DNA of 64,000 nt from SAR92 clade bacterium H455. Its GTDB lineage: Bacteria > Pseudomonadota > Gammaproteobacteria > Pseudomonadales > Porticoccaceae. The translations under genes were made by a program, and so were the position numbers. Below the pieces are notes generated by a model. It made no database searches. It saw only the letters and a list, made by a program, of their open reading frames with translations, and had not been told where the DNA came from. The DNA lies in the NCBI GenBank assembly GCA_024802545.1, contig CP103416.1, forward strand, positions 2,852,001 to 2,916,000, read 5' to 3'. This document shows positions 34,040 through 44,684 of this stretch, piece after piece; within the stretch, counting starts at the first letter, position 1; every line of letters begins with the position of its first letter.

Positions 34040-35386
34040 ATGACCGAAACTGCAGCTAAACCGATTAAAAAGCTCCACATAGTCACTCATGGCTGTCAAA
34101 TGAATGAGTATGATTCTGCGCGCATGCGCGATTTGCTCGGTGACAGCCATCAGATGATTGCCACTGACGATGCAGCAGATGCGGACGTTATCCTGCTCAA
34201 CACCTGCTCGATTCGCGAGAAGGCACAGGAAAAAGTCTTTCATCAGCTCGGTCGCTGGAAGCATCTCAAAGAAGCTAATCCGGATTTAATTATTGGCGTG
34301 GGCGGCTGTGTTGCCAGCCAGGAAGGCGCGGCCATTGCCAAGCGCGCACCCTTTGTCGACCTGGTATTTGGCCCGCAAACTCTGCACCGCCTGCCAGAGA
34401 TGATGGAAACTAGCAAAGCCGATGGCACCGTAATTGTCGACATCAGCTTTCCGGAAATCGAAAAATTTGATCGCCTGCCAACACCAGAGGCCGATGGCGT
34501 ATCCGCCTTTGTCTCGATTATGGAAGGCTGCTCCAAGTACTGTTCATTTTGTGTAGTGCCCTATACCCGCGGCGAAGAAGTTAGTCGCCCCATGGCTGAC
34601 GTGCTCGTCGAGATTAGCGCCCTAGCCGATCAGGGTGTACGTGAAGTTAATCTGCTGGGCCAAAACGTCAATGCTTATCTCGGCGAGATGCCCGACGGCT
34701 CAATCTGTGATTTTGCCGAGTTATTGCCCTATGTGGCCGACATCGAAGGCATAGATAGAATCCGCTATACCACTTCTCATCCGGTTGAATTTTCTGATCG
34801 CCTGATTGATGTATACGCCCGCGTACCCGAGCTAGTCAGTCATCTGCACCTGCCAGTACAGAGCGGCTCAGATAAAATCTTGATGGCCATGAAACGTGGT
34901 CATACGGCGATTGAGTACAAGTCAAAAATCCGCCGCCTGCGTGAAGTGCGTCCGGACATCAGTATTTCTTCCGATTTTATTATTGGCTTCCCCAATGAGA
35001 GCGAAGAGGATTTCTCCGCCACCATGAAGCTGATCAGTGATGTTGGCTTTGATACGTCATTTAGCTTTATCTACAGTGCCCGACCCGGAACACCAGCCGC
35101 AGATCTGCCCGACAGCACACCGGAAGCAGTCAAAAAGCAGCGCCTGAAAATTCTTCAGGATCGCATCAGCCAGAACGCCGCCGAAATCAGTCGGCGTATG
35201 GTAGGCAAACATCACAAACTGTTAGTCACCGGCATTTCGAAGAAAGATCCGGGGCAGCTGCAGGGGCGTACAGAGAATAATCGTGTGGTGAATTTCCGCA
35301 GCGATAATCACGCCCTGATAGGCACCTTTGTGGACAGCATTGTCACCGAGGCACTACGCAACTCACTGCGTGGCGAATTAGCCTAG
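34040..35386 (+). CDS. miaB: tRNA-2-methylthio-N6-dimethylallyladenosine synthase MiaB
   Basis: A 448-residue methylthiotransferase that modifies A37 of tRNAs reading UNN codons. The N-terminal MTTase domain holds one set of cluster cysteines ([28 protein letters not shown]). The radical-SAM motif is C164-SKY-C168-SF-C171. The domain continues with [11 protein letters not shown] and the substrate region [19 protein letters not shown], and a TRAM domain closes the protein (about 380-445). It leads the conserved miaB-phoH-ybeY-corC-lnt block. Confidence 0.97.
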   Translation: MTETAAKPIKKLHIVTHGCQMNEYDSARMRDLLGDSHQMIATDDAADADVILLNTCSIREKAQEKVFHQLGRWKHLKEANPDLIIGVGGCVASQEGAAIAKRAPFVDLVFGPQTLHRLPEMMETSKADGTVIVDISFPEIEKFDRLPTPEADGVSAFVSIMEGCSKYCSFCVVPYTRGEEVSRPMADVLVEISALADQGVREVNLLGQNVNAYLGEMPDGSICDFAELLPYVADIEGIDRIRYTTSHPVEFSDRLIDVYARVPELVSHLHLPVQSGSDKILMAMKRGHTAIEYKSKIRRLREVRPDISISSDFIIGFPNESEEDFSATMKLISDVGFDTSFSFIYSARPGTPAADLPDSTPEAVKKQRLKILQDRISQNAAEISRRMVGKHHKLLVTGISKKDPGQLQGRTENNRVVNFRSDNHALIGTFVDSIVTEALRNSLRGELA

Positions 35387-35521
35387 CCAGCCTGCATATA
35401 AGCAATTACGTTAAGGGATCAAGTTCTTATACTATTTGAAAAAGCTAAAGGGTTTACCCTGCTTCACGGATCGCGCTATGCTAGTAATAACTTCTCTTAA
35501 TTTAAGGTACAAAAGCACTCA

Positions 35522-36658
35522 TTGAAAAGATCGGATAACCAACCATCTGCCTCGACGCTCACTCTCGAGCCCAATGATGCTCGCCGTCTCGCCGCACTCT
35601 GTGGCCAATTTGATGAAAATATTCGCCTTATCGAACAGCGCCTCGACGTCGATATTCGCTCGCGAGACAATTTTTTTGCCGCCTATGGCGATCTTGCAGC
35701 GGCCAATCAGGCAACTGCGGTTATTTATAATCTCTACCAACAAACCGCACATTACGCTGAACTGTCCGCCGCAGAGGTACACCTGAACTTGCGCCAGAGC
35801 CAACCATCGCCTGAGCAGCAATCTGAGAAGCAAGTTCCCAAACAGCCCTCTAATAAGCCCTCGAACAAACACTCTAGAGAGCAAACTAATTCCACCGGCA
35901 ACCCATCTCGTAAAGAGGCGTCGTTTATGCAAACACCCCCAGTGAGTAGCCCTAAGTCTGCCAACAGCCCTGAAGCTATAGAGAACGCAGAGAACTTCAG
36001 CGTTATTCGTACCAAAAAAGGCAATATCAAGCCCCGCGGGATCAATCAGCAGCGCTATGTGCGCGCGATTCAAACCCACGATGTCAATTTTGGTATTGGG
36101 CCGGCCGGCACCGGCAAGACCTATCTCGCAGTTGCCTGTGCCGTTGAAGCACTGCTCAGAGATGAAGTTGAGCGCATCCTGCTGGTGCGCCCAGCGGTAG
36201 AAGCCGGCGAGCGACTGGGCTTTTTGCCTGGCGATCTAGCGCAAAAAGTCGACCCCTACCTGCGCCCGCTCTATGACGCACTGCATGAAATGCTCGGCTT
36301 TGAAACCGTGGCAAAACTCCAGGAGCGCAACGTTATTGAGATTGCACCTCTGGCTTATATGCGCGGCCGCACCCTCAATGGCGCCTATATTTTGCTCGAT
36401 GAAGCGCAAAACACCACCCGCGAGCAGATGAAAATGTTTTTAACCCGCATCGGCTTTGGCTCAACCGCGGTTATCACTGGTGATATGTCCCAGGTTGACC
36501 TGCCCAGAGGCGTCAATTCAGGACTGGTTCACGCCTGTGAAGTGCTGAAAAATGTGCAGGAAGTGAGCTTCACCCACTTCATATCTCGCGATGTCGTACG
36601 TCACCCTATTGTCCAAAGCATCGTAGATGCCTATGATGCCCACGAGAAAACTGAATAA
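35522..36658 (+). CDS. phoH: PhoH-like ATPase (YbeZ)
   Basis: A 378-residue PhoH/YbeZ-type ATPase that, in other bacteria, works with YbeY in rRNA maturation and ribosome quality control. The N-terminal KH-like part (about 15-80, [20 protein letters not shown]) is joined by an unusually long Gln/Ser/Asn/Pro-rich linker (about 85-155) to the ATPase with Walker A GPAGTGKT (193-200) and Walker [11 protein letters not shown]. No ATG precedes the conserved N-terminus; the start is TTG at 35522, with AAGGT 11 bases upstream. It is followed by ybeY after 11 bases. Confidence 0.92.
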   Translation: MKRSDNQPSASTLTLEPNDARRLAALCGQFDENIRLIEQRLDVDIRSRDNFFAAYGDLAAANQATAVIYNLYQQTAHYAELSAAEVHLNLRQSQPSPEQQSEKQVPKQPSNKPSNKHSREQTNSTGNPSRKEASFMQTPPVSSPKSANSPEAIENAENFSVIRTKKGNIKPRGINQQRYVRAIQTHDVNFGIGPAGTGKTYLAVACAVEALLRDEVERILLVRPAVEAGERLGFLPGDLAQKVDPYLRPLYDALHEMLGFETVAKLQERNVIEIAPLAYMRGRTLNGAYILLDEAQNTTREQMKMFLTRIGFGSTAVITGDMSQVDLPRGVNSGLVHACEVLKNVQEVSFTHFISRDVVRHPIVQSIVDAYDAHEKTE

Positions 36659-36669
36659 ATAACCTATAA

Positions 36670-37164
36670 ATGAATCTATCTATCGACATTCAGAAGGTCT
36701 GTGCCTCTGAAGATTCCCCCGACGAAGACAGTATAAAGCGCTGGGTAAGCGCTGCCATACGTGACGAGCGGGACGAATGCGAGCTGAGCATTCGTATTGT
36801 CGACGAGCAAGAAAGTGCCGATTTCAATCAGCGCTACCGCGGTAAAAGCGGTGCCACCAACGTTCTCAGCTTCCCCTTTGATGCAGTGACCCCAGAGCCA
36901 TTACCAATTCTCGGCGATTTGGTGATCTGCGCCCCGGTTTTAGTACGCGAAGCATCAGAACAAGACAAAACAATTACCGCACATTGGGCACATATTGTGA
37001 TCCATGGCGTATTGCACCTGCTAGGTTACGACCATATTGAAGATCAAGACGCCGAGCAGATGGAGAGTTTAGAAACAGAGATTATGCTGGTTCTAGACTT
37101 CCCTCCCCCCTACCGGATTCTCGACGAGTCCTCCGACGACCCTATTGAAGTCACGAGCAACTAA
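36670..37164 (+). CDS. ybeY: Endoribonuclease YbeY
   Basis: A 164-residue zinc-dependent endoribonuclease for 16S rRNA 3'-end processing. The metal motif H-x3-H-x5-H is in IVIHGVLHLLGYDHIED (about residues 112-122), and the upstream conserved segment is RGKSGATNVLSFPFD. It follows phoH and precedes corC by two bases in a canonical block. Confidence 0.96.
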   Translation: MNLSIDIQKVCASEDSPDEDSIKRWVSAAIRDERDECELSIRIVDEQESADFNQRYRGKSGATNVLSFPFDAVTPEPLPILGDLVICAPVLVREASEQDKTITAHWAHIVIHGVLHLLGYDHIEDQDAEQMESLETEIMLVLDFPPPYRILDESSDDPIEVTSN

Positions 37165-37166
37165 CA

Positions 37167-38006
37167 ATGAATGAAGAAACAGCCAATGGCACACCCGAAA
37201 AATCGCTTTTTGAACGGATTGGTCGGGCCTTTTCTCAAACACCACGCAACAGCGAAGATGTCGCCGATATGTTGCGCAGTGCGGAGAATGAGTCGATCAT
37301 CGATGCCAGCGTGCTACAAATCATGGAAGGGGCGCTAAAAGTCTCTGACCAGCAGGCCCGTGAGATTATGATCCCGCGCTCGCAGATGGTCATTATTGAC
37401 GACGACTTTACCCTTGAGCAGGTACTTGAAGTCGTTATTAGCTCTCAGCACTCGCGCTTCCCTGTGGTAGGTGAATCCTCCGACGACATCAAAGGCATTC
37501 TGCTAGCCAAAGAAATGCTGCCGCTGCTGCTTTCCGGAAATGACTCCTTTGACCTTAAGTCCCTACTGCGACCGGCCACCATTATTCCAGAGAGCAAGCG
37601 CCTCAATGTACTGCTGCAAGAGTTTCGCGAACAGCGCTATCATATGGCCATTGTTGTGGACGAATACGGTGGCGTCTCTGGTCTGCTGACCATTGAAGAT
37701 ATTCTTGAAGAGATTGTCGGGGAAATTGAAGATGAAACTGACGAGCATGAAGAAGCACCGATCAAAGCCACCGCAAGCGGCAGCTTTGATGTAGAAGCGA
37801 TCGCCGAAATCAGCGAGTTTAACGAATTCTTTGATGTGGGCTTGGTTGACGATGAGTTTGATACCATCGGCGGCCTAGTACTGCACGCCTTTGGAAGACT
37901 GCCTGAAATTAATGAAAGCATCGACTTTGATGGCTTTACCTTTAAAGTCACAGATGGCGATAATCGCAAAATCACCAAACTGGAAGTCACTAAAATTATT
38001 TCATGA
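37167..38006 (+). CDS. corC: CorC/YbeX family CBS-domain protein
   Basis: A 279-residue cytoplasmic protein: an N-terminal helical segment, two CBS domains (about 65-185, starting VREIMIPRSQMVIID-like at REIMIPRSQ and including FPVVGESSDDIKGILLAKEM and VVDEYGGVSGLLTIEDILEE) and a C-terminal CorC_HlyC domain (about 205-279, GLVDDEFDTIGGLVLHAFGR). Recent work links YbeX to ribosome maturation; earlier work to magnesium/cobalt efflux. The stop overlaps the lnt start (ATGA). Confidence 0.95.
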   Translation: MNEETANGTPEKSLFERIGRAFSQTPRNSEDVADMLRSAENESIIDASVLQIMEGALKVSDQQAREIMIPRSQMVIIDDDFTLEQVLEVVISSQHSRFPVVGESSDDIKGILLAKEMLPLLLSGNDSFDLKSLLRPATIIPESKRLNVLLQEFREQRYHMAIVVDEYGGVSGLLTIEDILEEIVGEIEDETDEHEEAPIKATASGSFDVEAIAEISEFNEFFDVGLVDDEFDTIGGLVLHAFGRLPEINESIDFDGFTFKVTDGDNRKITKLEVTKIIS

Positions 38007-39523
38007 TGCGCTCAGCCCGCGGGCAAACATTTCTCCTATTATTTGCCTCGGGGGCTCTATTGCCTCTGGCGCTGGCGCCGTTTAATTTTTGGCCCATCGC
38101 GATCCCCTGTATCGCCCTGCTGTGTTACAAGTTACAGCATCAAACCATCAAGCAAGCCATAGTCAAAGCCGGCGTATTTGGCTTTGCCATGTTCTTTTCC
38201 GGCGTCAGCTGGGTCTATGTCAGCATCCATGAACACGGCTTTATCCCCGCGCCCCTGGCGCTACTGGCAACCGCGCTTTTCTGTTTGTTTCTCGCCTTAC
38301 TCTTTGCCCTGCCTTTCGCCATCGCTGCGCTAATCCCGCAGACGTCAGCCTCTTGGCTGCTGGGACTGCCCGCAATATGGGTGCTCAGCGAATGGTTTCG
38401 CAGCTGGATCTTTACCGGCTTCCCCTGGCTCTATGCTGGCTATATTCACACCGACACCTGGTTCAGTGGCTGGGCACCGATTGGCGGCGTGATGTGGCTG
38501 AGTTTTATTACTGCACTGGCTGCGGCGACCCTTGCACAGCTAGGCTCGCAGCTACTTGGAAAGAAGCTCCCTATCCAACTAGGCGTGAAGATATCCTGTA
38601 CTATTTTGGTTGCATTAAGCGTAAGCGGGTACTTACTTCAGTCGATCAAATGGACCAAGGAAACCGGTAAAAGCCTCTCCGTGGTACTAGTTCAGCCCAA
38701 CACCGATCAAAATAAAAAATGGTCTACCAGCGAACGCCAGAGCATCCTTGAGCAACTGCAAGAGCAGAGCGAACCGCACTGGGGCGCCGACCTCATCATC
38801 TGGCCAGAAGCCGCGATCCCGGCAACACCCAAGCGCGTCAGTGACTTTCTCATAGGTATAGACAAGACAGCAGAAGTGAACCAAACCGCCCTTTTAACTG
38901 GTATACCTACTCAAGATTGGAGTAACGGTAAATATTACAATTCGGTGTTGGCTCTAGGTACAGCTAAGGGACAGTACGATAAGACCCGTCTAGTGCCCTT
39001 CGGCGAATATGTACCATTAGAAGGGGTGCTTCGCGGCTTGATTCGATTTTTTAACTTGCCCATGTCATCGTTTTCCCTCGGCGCTAAGGATCAGGCACTG
39101 CTGGCAATAGCCGGCGAGCCCATGGCCACGGCAATCTGTTATGAGATTGTCTACCCGGATCTGGTCGCCCGTGTCAGTCGCGAGGCAACCATGATCCTAA
39201 CCGTCAGCAACGACGCCTGGTTTGGTGATTCCTTTGCCCCGCAGCAACATATGCAGATGGCTCGCATGCGCGCCATCGAAAATGCCAAGCCAATGCTGCG
39301 CAGCACAAGCAATGGTGTTACCGCGATAGTTGACCATCGCGGCAAGATAGAGCGACAGCTGGAACAGTTTAGTGCCGGCGAGCTCAGCGGCAATATAACA
39401 CCAAGAGTCGGGCAGACACTTTTCGCACAGACTGGCTCATGGCCAGTGGTGATCATGGCGCTGCTAATGTGCGCCGGTTTAATAACAAGAAGACTCTTAA
39501 GACAACAACCAAGTCGACACTGA
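38003..39523 (+). CDS. lnt: Apolipoprotein N-acyltransferase
   Basis: A 506-residue inner-membrane enzyme that adds the third acyl chain to lipoproteins. The first 210 residues form about six to eight transmembrane helices; the periplasmic nitrilase domain follows, with catalytic Glu269 (WPEAAIP), Lys327 ([12 protein letters not shown]) and Cys379 (ICYEIVYPD). A final membrane helix is at about 475-495. All key residues are present. It is coupled to corC by a four-base overlap. Confidence 0.96.
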   Translation: MMRSARGQTFLLLFASGALLPLALAPFNFWPIAIPCIALLCYKLQHQTIKQAIVKAGVFGFAMFFSGVSWVYVSIHEHGFIPAPLALLATALFCLFLALLFALPFAIAALIPQTSASWLLGLPAIWVLSEWFRSWIFTGFPWLYAGYIHTDTWFSGWAPIGGVMWLSFITALAAATLAQLGSQLLGKKLPIQLGVKISCTILVALSVSGYLLQSIKWTKETGKSLSVVLVQPNTDQNKKWSTSERQSILEQLQEQSEPHWGADLIIWPEAAIPATPKRVSDFLIGIDKTAEVNQTALLTGIPTQDWSNGKYYNSVLALGTAKGQYDKTRLVPFGEYVPLEGVLRGLIRFFNLPMSSFSLGAKDQALLAIAGEPMATAICYEIVYPDLVARVSREATMILTVSNDAWFGDSFAPQQHMQMARMRAIENAKPMLRSTSNGVTAIVDHRGKIERQLEQFSAGELSGNITPRVGQTLFAQTGSWPVVIMALLMCAGLITRRLLRQQPSRH

Positions 39524-39545
39524 ATACAAAACAGGGGAACCGAAC

Positions 39546-40067
39546 ATGAACTTTAAAACACTGATTACAGCGATCACATTCAGCTTAGCTGCCGGCACTG
39601 CCATGGCATTGGAAGTCGGCGATCAGGCACCAGACTTTTTACTCGAAGGCACAGATGGCCAGTCATACAGCGTCAGCCAATTTAAGGGTAAAGAAGCTGT
39701 AGTGATTGCCTGGTACCCCAAAGCTTTTACCGGCGGCTGCACCATTGAGTGCAAATCTCTGGCGGACAATGGCCACCTACTGAAAGGTTTAGAAGTGGCC
39801 TACTTTATGGCCAGCGTTGATCCCATCGAAAAGAATATTGAATTTGCCGAAGCCTACGAAGCGGACTTCCCGCTGCTGAGCGACCCGACTAAGAAAGCAG
39901 CCAAAGCCTATGATGTGCTTGCTGTTTATGGCCTGCCCAAGCGCCATACGTTTTATATAGGCACAGATGGTAAGATTCTGTTTATCGACAAGAATATTCG
40001 CCCCGCTACATCAGCTGAAGATATGGCAGCGAAGTTGAAAGAATTAGGTGTTCCAGAGAGAGCTTAA
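39546..40067 (+). CDS. Secreted peroxiredoxin (AhpC/BCP-like)
   Basis: A 173-residue thioredoxin-fold peroxiredoxin with a signal peptide (to about residue 21, TAMA), so it should act in the periplasm. The peroxidatic Cys is C65 in [12 protein letters not shown], with a possible resolving Cys C69 four residues later, the pattern of bacterioferritin-comigratory type enzymes (one helix turn apart). The BCP segment [19 protein letters not shown] and [14 protein letters not shown] follow. Reductant unknown. A good ribosome-binding site (AGGGGAACC) precedes the ATG. Confidence 0.87.
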   Translation: MNFKTLITAITFSLAAGTAMALEVGDQAPDFLLEGTDGQSYSVSQFKGKEAVVIAWYPKAFTGGCTIECKSLADNGHLLKGLEVAYFMASVDPIEKNIEFAEAYEADFPLLSDPTKKAAKAYDVLAVYGLPKRHTFYIGTDGKILFIDKNIRPATSAEDMAAKLKELGVPERA

Positions 40068-40187
40068 CGTCTGCCGCTTAAAGAGCGTTTTATAAGCACT
40101 GGGCGGCACCAGTTTTGTCGCCAGCGCTGCCGTTAAAACCCTAAACTATTACAATAGGGCTATAGCTGCTGAAGGGGATCGGGCCAG

Positions 40188-40451
40188 TTACGTAGTTTTA
40201 TAAACATTTGACCTATGACCTACTTTGACGACCTGAACCACAAGCTCGGTGTCTTGGATTTCATAGATTATTCGATATAACCCGACCCTTACCCTATACC
40301 TCTCCTGAGCAGATAGCTTGGTACACCCAAGCCCTCTGGGATCATCGGCGAGTTCATCAACTCTGCCCAAAATCCGCTTAACATCAGGGTTAGCGATCTT
40401 ACGTAAATCTTTGGCAACAGATTTTTTAAACGTTATCTTATATCTTGCCAT
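40188..40451 (-). CDS. RelE/ParE-type toxin
   Basis: An 87-residue RelE-family toxin, probably an mRNA interferase. The family features are YKITFKKSVAKDLRKI at the start, RYRVRVGLYRIIYEIQDTELVVQVVKVGHR in the core and the final RSNVYK, where the basic and aromatic residues of RelE catalysis usually lie. Its start overlaps the antitoxin stop by 14 bases. It is the second gene of the pair, as usual for RelBE. Confidence 0.9.
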   Translation of the reverse strand: MARYKITFKKSVAKDLRKIANPDVKRILGRVDELADDPRGLGCTKLSAQERYRVRVGLYRIIYEIQDTELVVQVVKVGHRSNVYKTT

Positions 40452-40671
40452 GCTTCTTCAAGTCTTTTAGCAGAGATTCATAAGATATTTCAGGCTCTCT
40501 GACGCGCGCGTCAAAGGCTGATAAATCTTCCTGGTCCTCTGCCAACTGCATACGCAATGCTTCATCAACGATTTCAGATACCGATAAATGCGAAGATGCC
40601 GCCTTTATGCGGACCGCCTGATGGATCGCAGGGTCGAAATAGACTGTGGATCTTTTAGATAAAGTGCTCAT
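40438..40671 (-). CDS. Ribbon-helix-helix antitoxin
   Basis: A 77-residue antitoxin: an N-terminal ribbon-helix-helix (STVYFDPAIHQAVRIKAASS, then LSVSEIVDEALRMQL) for DNA binding and an acidic C-terminal tail (EISYESLLKDLKKHGK) that would wrap the toxin. The palindromic operator upstream at 40708-40721 fits autorepression. It overlaps the toxin gene by 14 bases. Confidence 0.88.
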   Translation of the reverse strand: MSTLSKRSTVYFDPAIHQAVRIKAASSHLSVSEIVDEALRMQLAEDQEDLSAFDARVREPEISYESLLKDLKKHGKI

Positions 40672-40707
40672 ATTACTTCTCCTTTACGTACAGAGAAGAA
40701 TAACATC

Positions 40708-40721
40708 ATAACGTTATAACG
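40708..40721. promoter_or_regulatory. Overlapping palindromes upstream of the toxin-antitoxin pair
   Basis: ATAACGTTAT and CGTTATAACG overlap in the sequence ATAACGTTATAACG, 37 bases upstream of the antitoxin start. Two overlapping palindromic half-site pairs are typical of RHH operators. Confidence 0.55.
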
Positions 40722-40755
40722 CCAAGACGCTCCGCTTAAAGCCTGAGTCTATATA

Positions 40756-41292
40756 TTAAAAACTTGATCCTGGCTGAGACAGGAATTCAATCTCTGCTGC
40801 TGTTGAATCTCGCCCTAGGATCTCGTTTCGATGAGGGTAGCGGCCAAATCGATCAATAATCGCCTTGTGGCGCAATTCAAAGTTCAGATTCCCCTCATTG
40901 CCATAAGCCTCATAGAGTAAAACCGCCTCTTCATGAATTGCCGCCGACTCGCTGTGCATAAATGGCATATAAAAAAAGCTTCTCATGGCCTCAGGCACAG
41001 CTTTATCCGCGCCTGAACGAATAGCTTCTTGGGCCAGCGCCAAGGCCATTGAATCGGTTGCAAATGAGAGAGGAGTCTCGCGGTAGATATTCCGCGAAAA
41101 CTGATCCAGCACTATGATCTCAGCCAAGCGCCCCTCTGCGGTTTCGCGCCACTGATTGAGCTCGCAGCGAGAGGCTTGCCCATGGATATTTATAAACCGG
41201 CTGGCGATAAGCTGATCGAACTGAACATCTTTTTTCCACCACTGTGTCTGGCGGATGTCTTCAAACCAAAACTTGATGATTTCTTTATACAT
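40756..41292 (-). CDS. DUF924 family protein
   Basis: A 178-residue alpha-helical protein of the DUF924 family (TPR-like fold). The conserved segments are IIKFWFEDIRQTQWWKKD at the start, EIIVLDQFSRNIYRETP, MPFMHSESAAIHEEAV and IIDRFGRYPHRNEILGR. Function unknown; members are widespread in proteobacteria. It is divergent from leuS. Confidence 0.93.
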   Translation of the reverse strand: MYKEIIKFWFEDIRQTQWWKKDVQFDQLIASRFINIHGQASRCELNQWRETAEGRLAEIIVLDQFSRNIYRETPLSFATDSMALALAQEAIRSGADKAVPEAMRSFFYMPFMHSESAAIHEEAVLLYEAYGNEGNLNFELRHKAIIDRFGRYPHRNEILGRDSTAAEIEFLSQPGSSF

Positions 41293-41436
41293 AATTTATG
41301 CCTCATCGGTTTATCACTCAAAGTTGCCACTACAGATTAAGATTAATCCTAGACGAGAAAAAGTAATGGTTCTGACTGCTCAGAACTACCTGCTGCTAGA
41401 AAGACCCAAACCTATCTATATAGGCCCCTGTTACCT

Positions 41437-41442
41437 TATAAT
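41437..41442 (+). promoter_or_regulatory. Candidate -10 box for leuS
   Basis: TATAAT at 41437-41442 lies 38 bases before the leuS start. No convincing -35 box was found at the usual distance, so this is a weak call. Confidence 0.35.
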
Positions 41443-41479
41443 TCGCGCCTCTTTTTAATTCAATAAGCAGTGACTCTTC

Positions 41480-44089
41480 ATGACCATGGAACATCCCTAT
41501 CTCCCCGCCGAATTAGAGCGTGACGCGCAGCAGTACTGGACCGAAAACAAGACCTTTGAGGTCACTGAAGATCCGGATCGCGAGAAGTTTTACTGCCTTG
41601 CCATGTTCCCCTATCCCAGCGGCAAGCTGCATATGGGCCATGTGCGCAACTATACGATTACCGATGTAATTGCTCGCTATCAGCGTATGCAGGGCAAGAA
41701 CGTACTGCACCCAATGGGTTGGGATGCCTTTGGTCTGCCAGCGGAGAATGCGGCGATTCAAAATAAGACAGCGCCGGCGAAGTGGACCCACGAGAACATT
41801 GCCTATATGAAGGCGCAGCTTAAGTCCCTGGGCTTTGGTATCGATTGGTCACGTGAGTTGGCCACCTGTGATCCCGACTATTACAAATGGGAGCAGTGGT
41901 TTTTCACCAAACTCTATGAAAAAGGTATGGTCTATAAAAAGACCAGCGCGGTGAACTGGTGTCCCAACGACGCAACAGTGCTGGCCAATGAACAGGTTGT
42001 GGACGGATGCTGCTGGCGCTGCGACAGCCCAGTAGAGCGCAAAGAAATTCCTCAGTGGTTTATTCGTATTACCGATTACGCTGAGCAACTGCTCAACGAC
42101 CTCGATGAGTTGGAGCACTGGCCCGAGCAGGTGAAGACCATGCAACGCAATTGGATCGGCAAGAGTCGTGGCGTGACCATGACCTTTGATCTGTCTTCTG
42201 CTATTGGCGATTACCCCAGTTTTGATGTCTACACCACGCGCCCAGATACACTGATGGGAGTGACCTATCTGACTCTGGCGACGCAACATCCAATTGCATT
42301 GGCTGTCGCAGAATCCAACCCCAAACTGGCGGCCTTTATTGACGAGTGCAAAACTCAGCAGAGCTCGGAAGCCGAGATGGCGACCATGGAAAAGCGCGGC
42401 ATGGACACAGGCATCACCGCTATTCATCCGCTGACCGGCGAGACGGTTCCCGTTTGGGTGGGCAACTATGTTTTGATGGAATATGGCTCTGGCGCGGTAA
42501 TGGCTGTGCCAGCTCACGATCAACGAGATTATGAGTTTGCCAAAAAATACCAGCTCGCTATCAAGCAGGTAATTGCCCCCACCGGTGACGAGCCTTGCGA
42601 TATAAATAGTGAAGCCTTTACCGACAAGGGCCGCCTAATTAATTCCGGCGTCTATGACGGCCTGAATTTTGATGCTGCCTTTGACGCTATAGCTGCCGCT
42701 CTTGAAGCCTGCGACCACGGCACCATGACCACTAACTATCGCCTCCGTGATTGGGGTGTTAGTCGACAGCGCTATTGGGGTGCACCGATTCCAATGTTTA
42801 ATCTGGCGGATGGCGGCGAGATTCCGGTGCCTCTCGACAGGCTACCTATGTTGCTGCCTACTGACGTGGAGATGGACGGTATTCAGTCGCCGATCAAAGC
42901 AGACCTGGATTGGAAAAAAGACAGCCTCGACGGTCAGGCCGTAGAGCGTGAGACCGACACCTTTGATACCTTTATGGAATCATCTTGGTACTACGCCCGC
43001 TTTACCTGTTCCGACCTGGACAGCGCCATGCTCGACCCGGAGCGCGCCGATTACTGGTTGCCAGTTGATCAATATGTTGGCGGTATCGAGCACGCAATTT
43101 TGCACCTGCTCTATGCCCGTTTTTATCACAAACTGCTGCGCGACGAAGGTCTGGTCAACAGCAACGAACCATTCAAGAGCCTGCTCTGTCAGGGCATGGT
43201 CTTGGCCGAGTCTTTTTACAAAGACAATGGCGGCCGCAAGCAGTGGCTATATGCCAATGAAGTTACCGTTGAGCGAGATGCCAAAGGCAAAACCCTCAAG
43301 GCAGTTGAGACGGCCACCGGAGAAGAAGTTATCAGCGGCGGCATCACCAAGATGTCAAAGTCGAAAAACAACGGTGTAGATCCACAGACCGCTATCGATA
43401 AGCATGGCGCCGATACAGTGCGCCTGTTTACCATGTTCGCAGCGCCCCCAGAGCAGACTCTGGAGTGGAGCGATGACGGCGTATCCGGTGCTCACCGCTT
43501 TTTGCGCAAGCTGTGGACCATGGTTCACAGCCATTTGGATCAGGCTGCGGCTGGTGGCAAGACCGCTCAACTGAACCCAGAATCGTTTACGTCTCGTCAT
43601 AAAGATCTGCGGCGCAAGACCCATGAAACTATCAACAAGGTCAACGATGACTACGGTCGTCGCAACACGTTTAACACTGCAATTGCCGCGGTGATGGAAC
43701 TGTTAAATGAAGTGGCTAAACACAGTGACAATGACGCTCAAAGTGTTGCCGTACGCCATGAAGCGTTGAGCAGTGCCGTGCTGTTGCTGGCTCCCATCGC
43801 GCCGCATATTTGTCACAGCCTTTGGCCTGCACTGGGCAACACGGAAGCAGTGGCCGATGCCCCCTGGCCTAAACTAGACGAATCTGCACTGGTGCGCAGC
43901 TCAATCGAGCTGGTGATTCAGGTGAACGGTAAGGTTCGCGGCAAAATCGAAGTGGCCGCCGATGCCTCCAAAGAGAGCATTGAGCACCTAGCGCTGGCGG
44001 ATACCAATGTACAGCGCTTCACTGACGGTGTGACAGTTCGAAAAGTGATTGTTGTTCCAGGAAGACTGGTTAATATAGTAGCCAACTAG
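41480..44089 (+). CDS. leuS: Leucyl-tRNA synthetase
   Basis: An 869-residue class I synthetase, full length. The HIGH motif is HMGHVRNY (about residues 51-58), the CP1 editing domain spans about 225-420 ([12 protein letters not shown] near 252), and the KMSKS loop is [11 protein letters not shown] (about 624). The anticodon-binding and C-terminal domains are complete, ending [12 protein letters not shown]. It charges tRNA-Leu in the cytoplasm. leuS-lptE-holA is a common gammaproteobacterial operon, and lptE follows within 35 bases. Confidence 0.98.
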   Translation: MTMEHPYLPAELERDAQQYWTENKTFEVTEDPDREKFYCLAMFPYPSGKLHMGHVRNYTITDVIARYQRMQGKNVLHPMGWDAFGLPAENAAIQNKTAPAKWTHENIAYMKAQLKSLGFGIDWSRELATCDPDYYKWEQWFFTKLYEKGMVYKKTSAVNWCPNDATVLANEQVVDGCCWRCDSPVERKEIPQWFIRITDYAEQLLNDLDELEHWPEQVKTMQRNWIGKSRGVTMTFDLSSAIGDYPSFDVYTTRPDTLMGVTYLTLATQHPIALAVAESNPKLAAFIDECKTQQSSEAEMATMEKRGMDTGITAIHPLTGETVPVWVGNYVLMEYGSGAVMAVPAHDQRDYEFAKKYQLAIKQVIAPTGDEPCDINSEAFTDKGRLINSGVYDGLNFDAAFDAIAAALEACDHGTMTTNYRLRDWGVSRQRYWGAPIPMFNLADGGEIPVPLDRLPMLLPTDVEMDGIQSPIKADLDWKKDSLDGQAVERETDTFDTFMESSWYYARFTCSDLDSAMLDPERADYWLPVDQYVGGIEHAILHLLYARFYHKLLRDEGLVNSNEPFKSLLCQGMVLAESFYKDNGGRKQWLYANEVTVERDAKGKTLKAVETATGEEVISGGITKMSKSKNNGVDPQTAIDKHGADTVRLFTMFAAPPEQTLEWSDDGVSGAHRFLRKLWTMVHSHLDQAAAGGKTAQLNPESFTSRHKDLRRKTHETINKVNDDYGRRNTFNTAIAAVMELLNEVAKHSDNDAQSVAVRHEALSSAVLLLAPIAPHICHSLWPALGNTEAVADAPWPKLDESALVRSSIELVIQVNGKVRGKIEVAADASKESIEHLALADTNVQRFTDGVTVRKVIVVPGRLVNIVAN

Positions 44090-44123
44090 GCTGCAGCCAA
44101 GAGGGGTAAGTAGGGTGAGGACA

Positions 44124-44681
44124 ATGCGAAATATTCTATTAGCGACAATGATTACCCTGCTCTGCGCCTGTGGCTGGCAACTCCGCGACGCCCAAGTGGT
44201 GCCGCAAAGTATCGGCAGCTTGCATATTGCCACCCAACTGGCTGACCGCGATTTTGTCAGTGAGTTGACCCGGGCGCTGGATGTCTATGGCGTAGAAGTG
44301 GTTCCCTCCGCGGCGGCGGCAGATTACTCTGTGGTGATTGTCGATTTCCGCCAAAACCGATTCGTCGGCACATTGAACGCCAGCGGAAGAGTAGCCGAAT
44401 ATCAACTCAATGAAGACGTGGACTTTTTAATCGCCAACGCCATTGGCACACCCCTTACCAATCTGTTCACCGCCTCGGTCGAACGCAATTATGAAATTGA
44501 AGAGCGAGATCTGCTGTCTTCGGAAAATGAAGAGCGATTGATTAAACAGGAAATGCGTCAGGAAATTGTGCGCCAGATACTCAATCGCCTGAAAGTCCTG
44601 CCAAATCAAAGTGATGTAGCTGTGGCTTCTGAGGCATCTCAACTAGAAAGCGCTGAAGCTCTCGAGCCAATCGAGCAATAA
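44124..44681 (+). CDS. lptE: LPS-assembly lipoprotein LptE
   Basis: An approximately 185-residue outer-membrane lipoprotein that plugs the LptD barrel. It has a short signal peptide with lipobox LCAC (Cys about 16 in LLCACGWQLRD), then the LptE fold with IGSLHIATQLADRDFVSEL and SGRVAEYQLNEDVDFLI; the ending contains EERLIKQEMRQEIVRQILNR. The ATG at 44124 is preferred (GAGG four bases upstream); an in-frame GTG at 44115 is an alternative. Its partner gene lptD is also in this window (56703-59333). Confidence 0.92.
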   Translation: MRNILLATMITLLCACGWQLRDAQVVPQSIGSLHIATQLADRDFVSELTRALDVYGVEVVPSAAAADYSVVIVDFRQNRFVGTLNASGRVAEYQLNEDVDFLIANAIGTPLTNLFTASVERNYEIEERDLLSSENEERLIKQEMRQEIVRQILNRLKVLPNQSDVAVASEASQLESAEALEPIEQ

Positions 44682-44684
44682 GCG

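Noticed and set aside
41366-41458. Leucine-rich leader peptide of leuS (30 codons with Leu-Leu-Leu)
   Set aside because: The frame spans the likely -10 box of leuS, only one short Leu run is present, and no attenuator hairpin with T-run lies between it and leuS.
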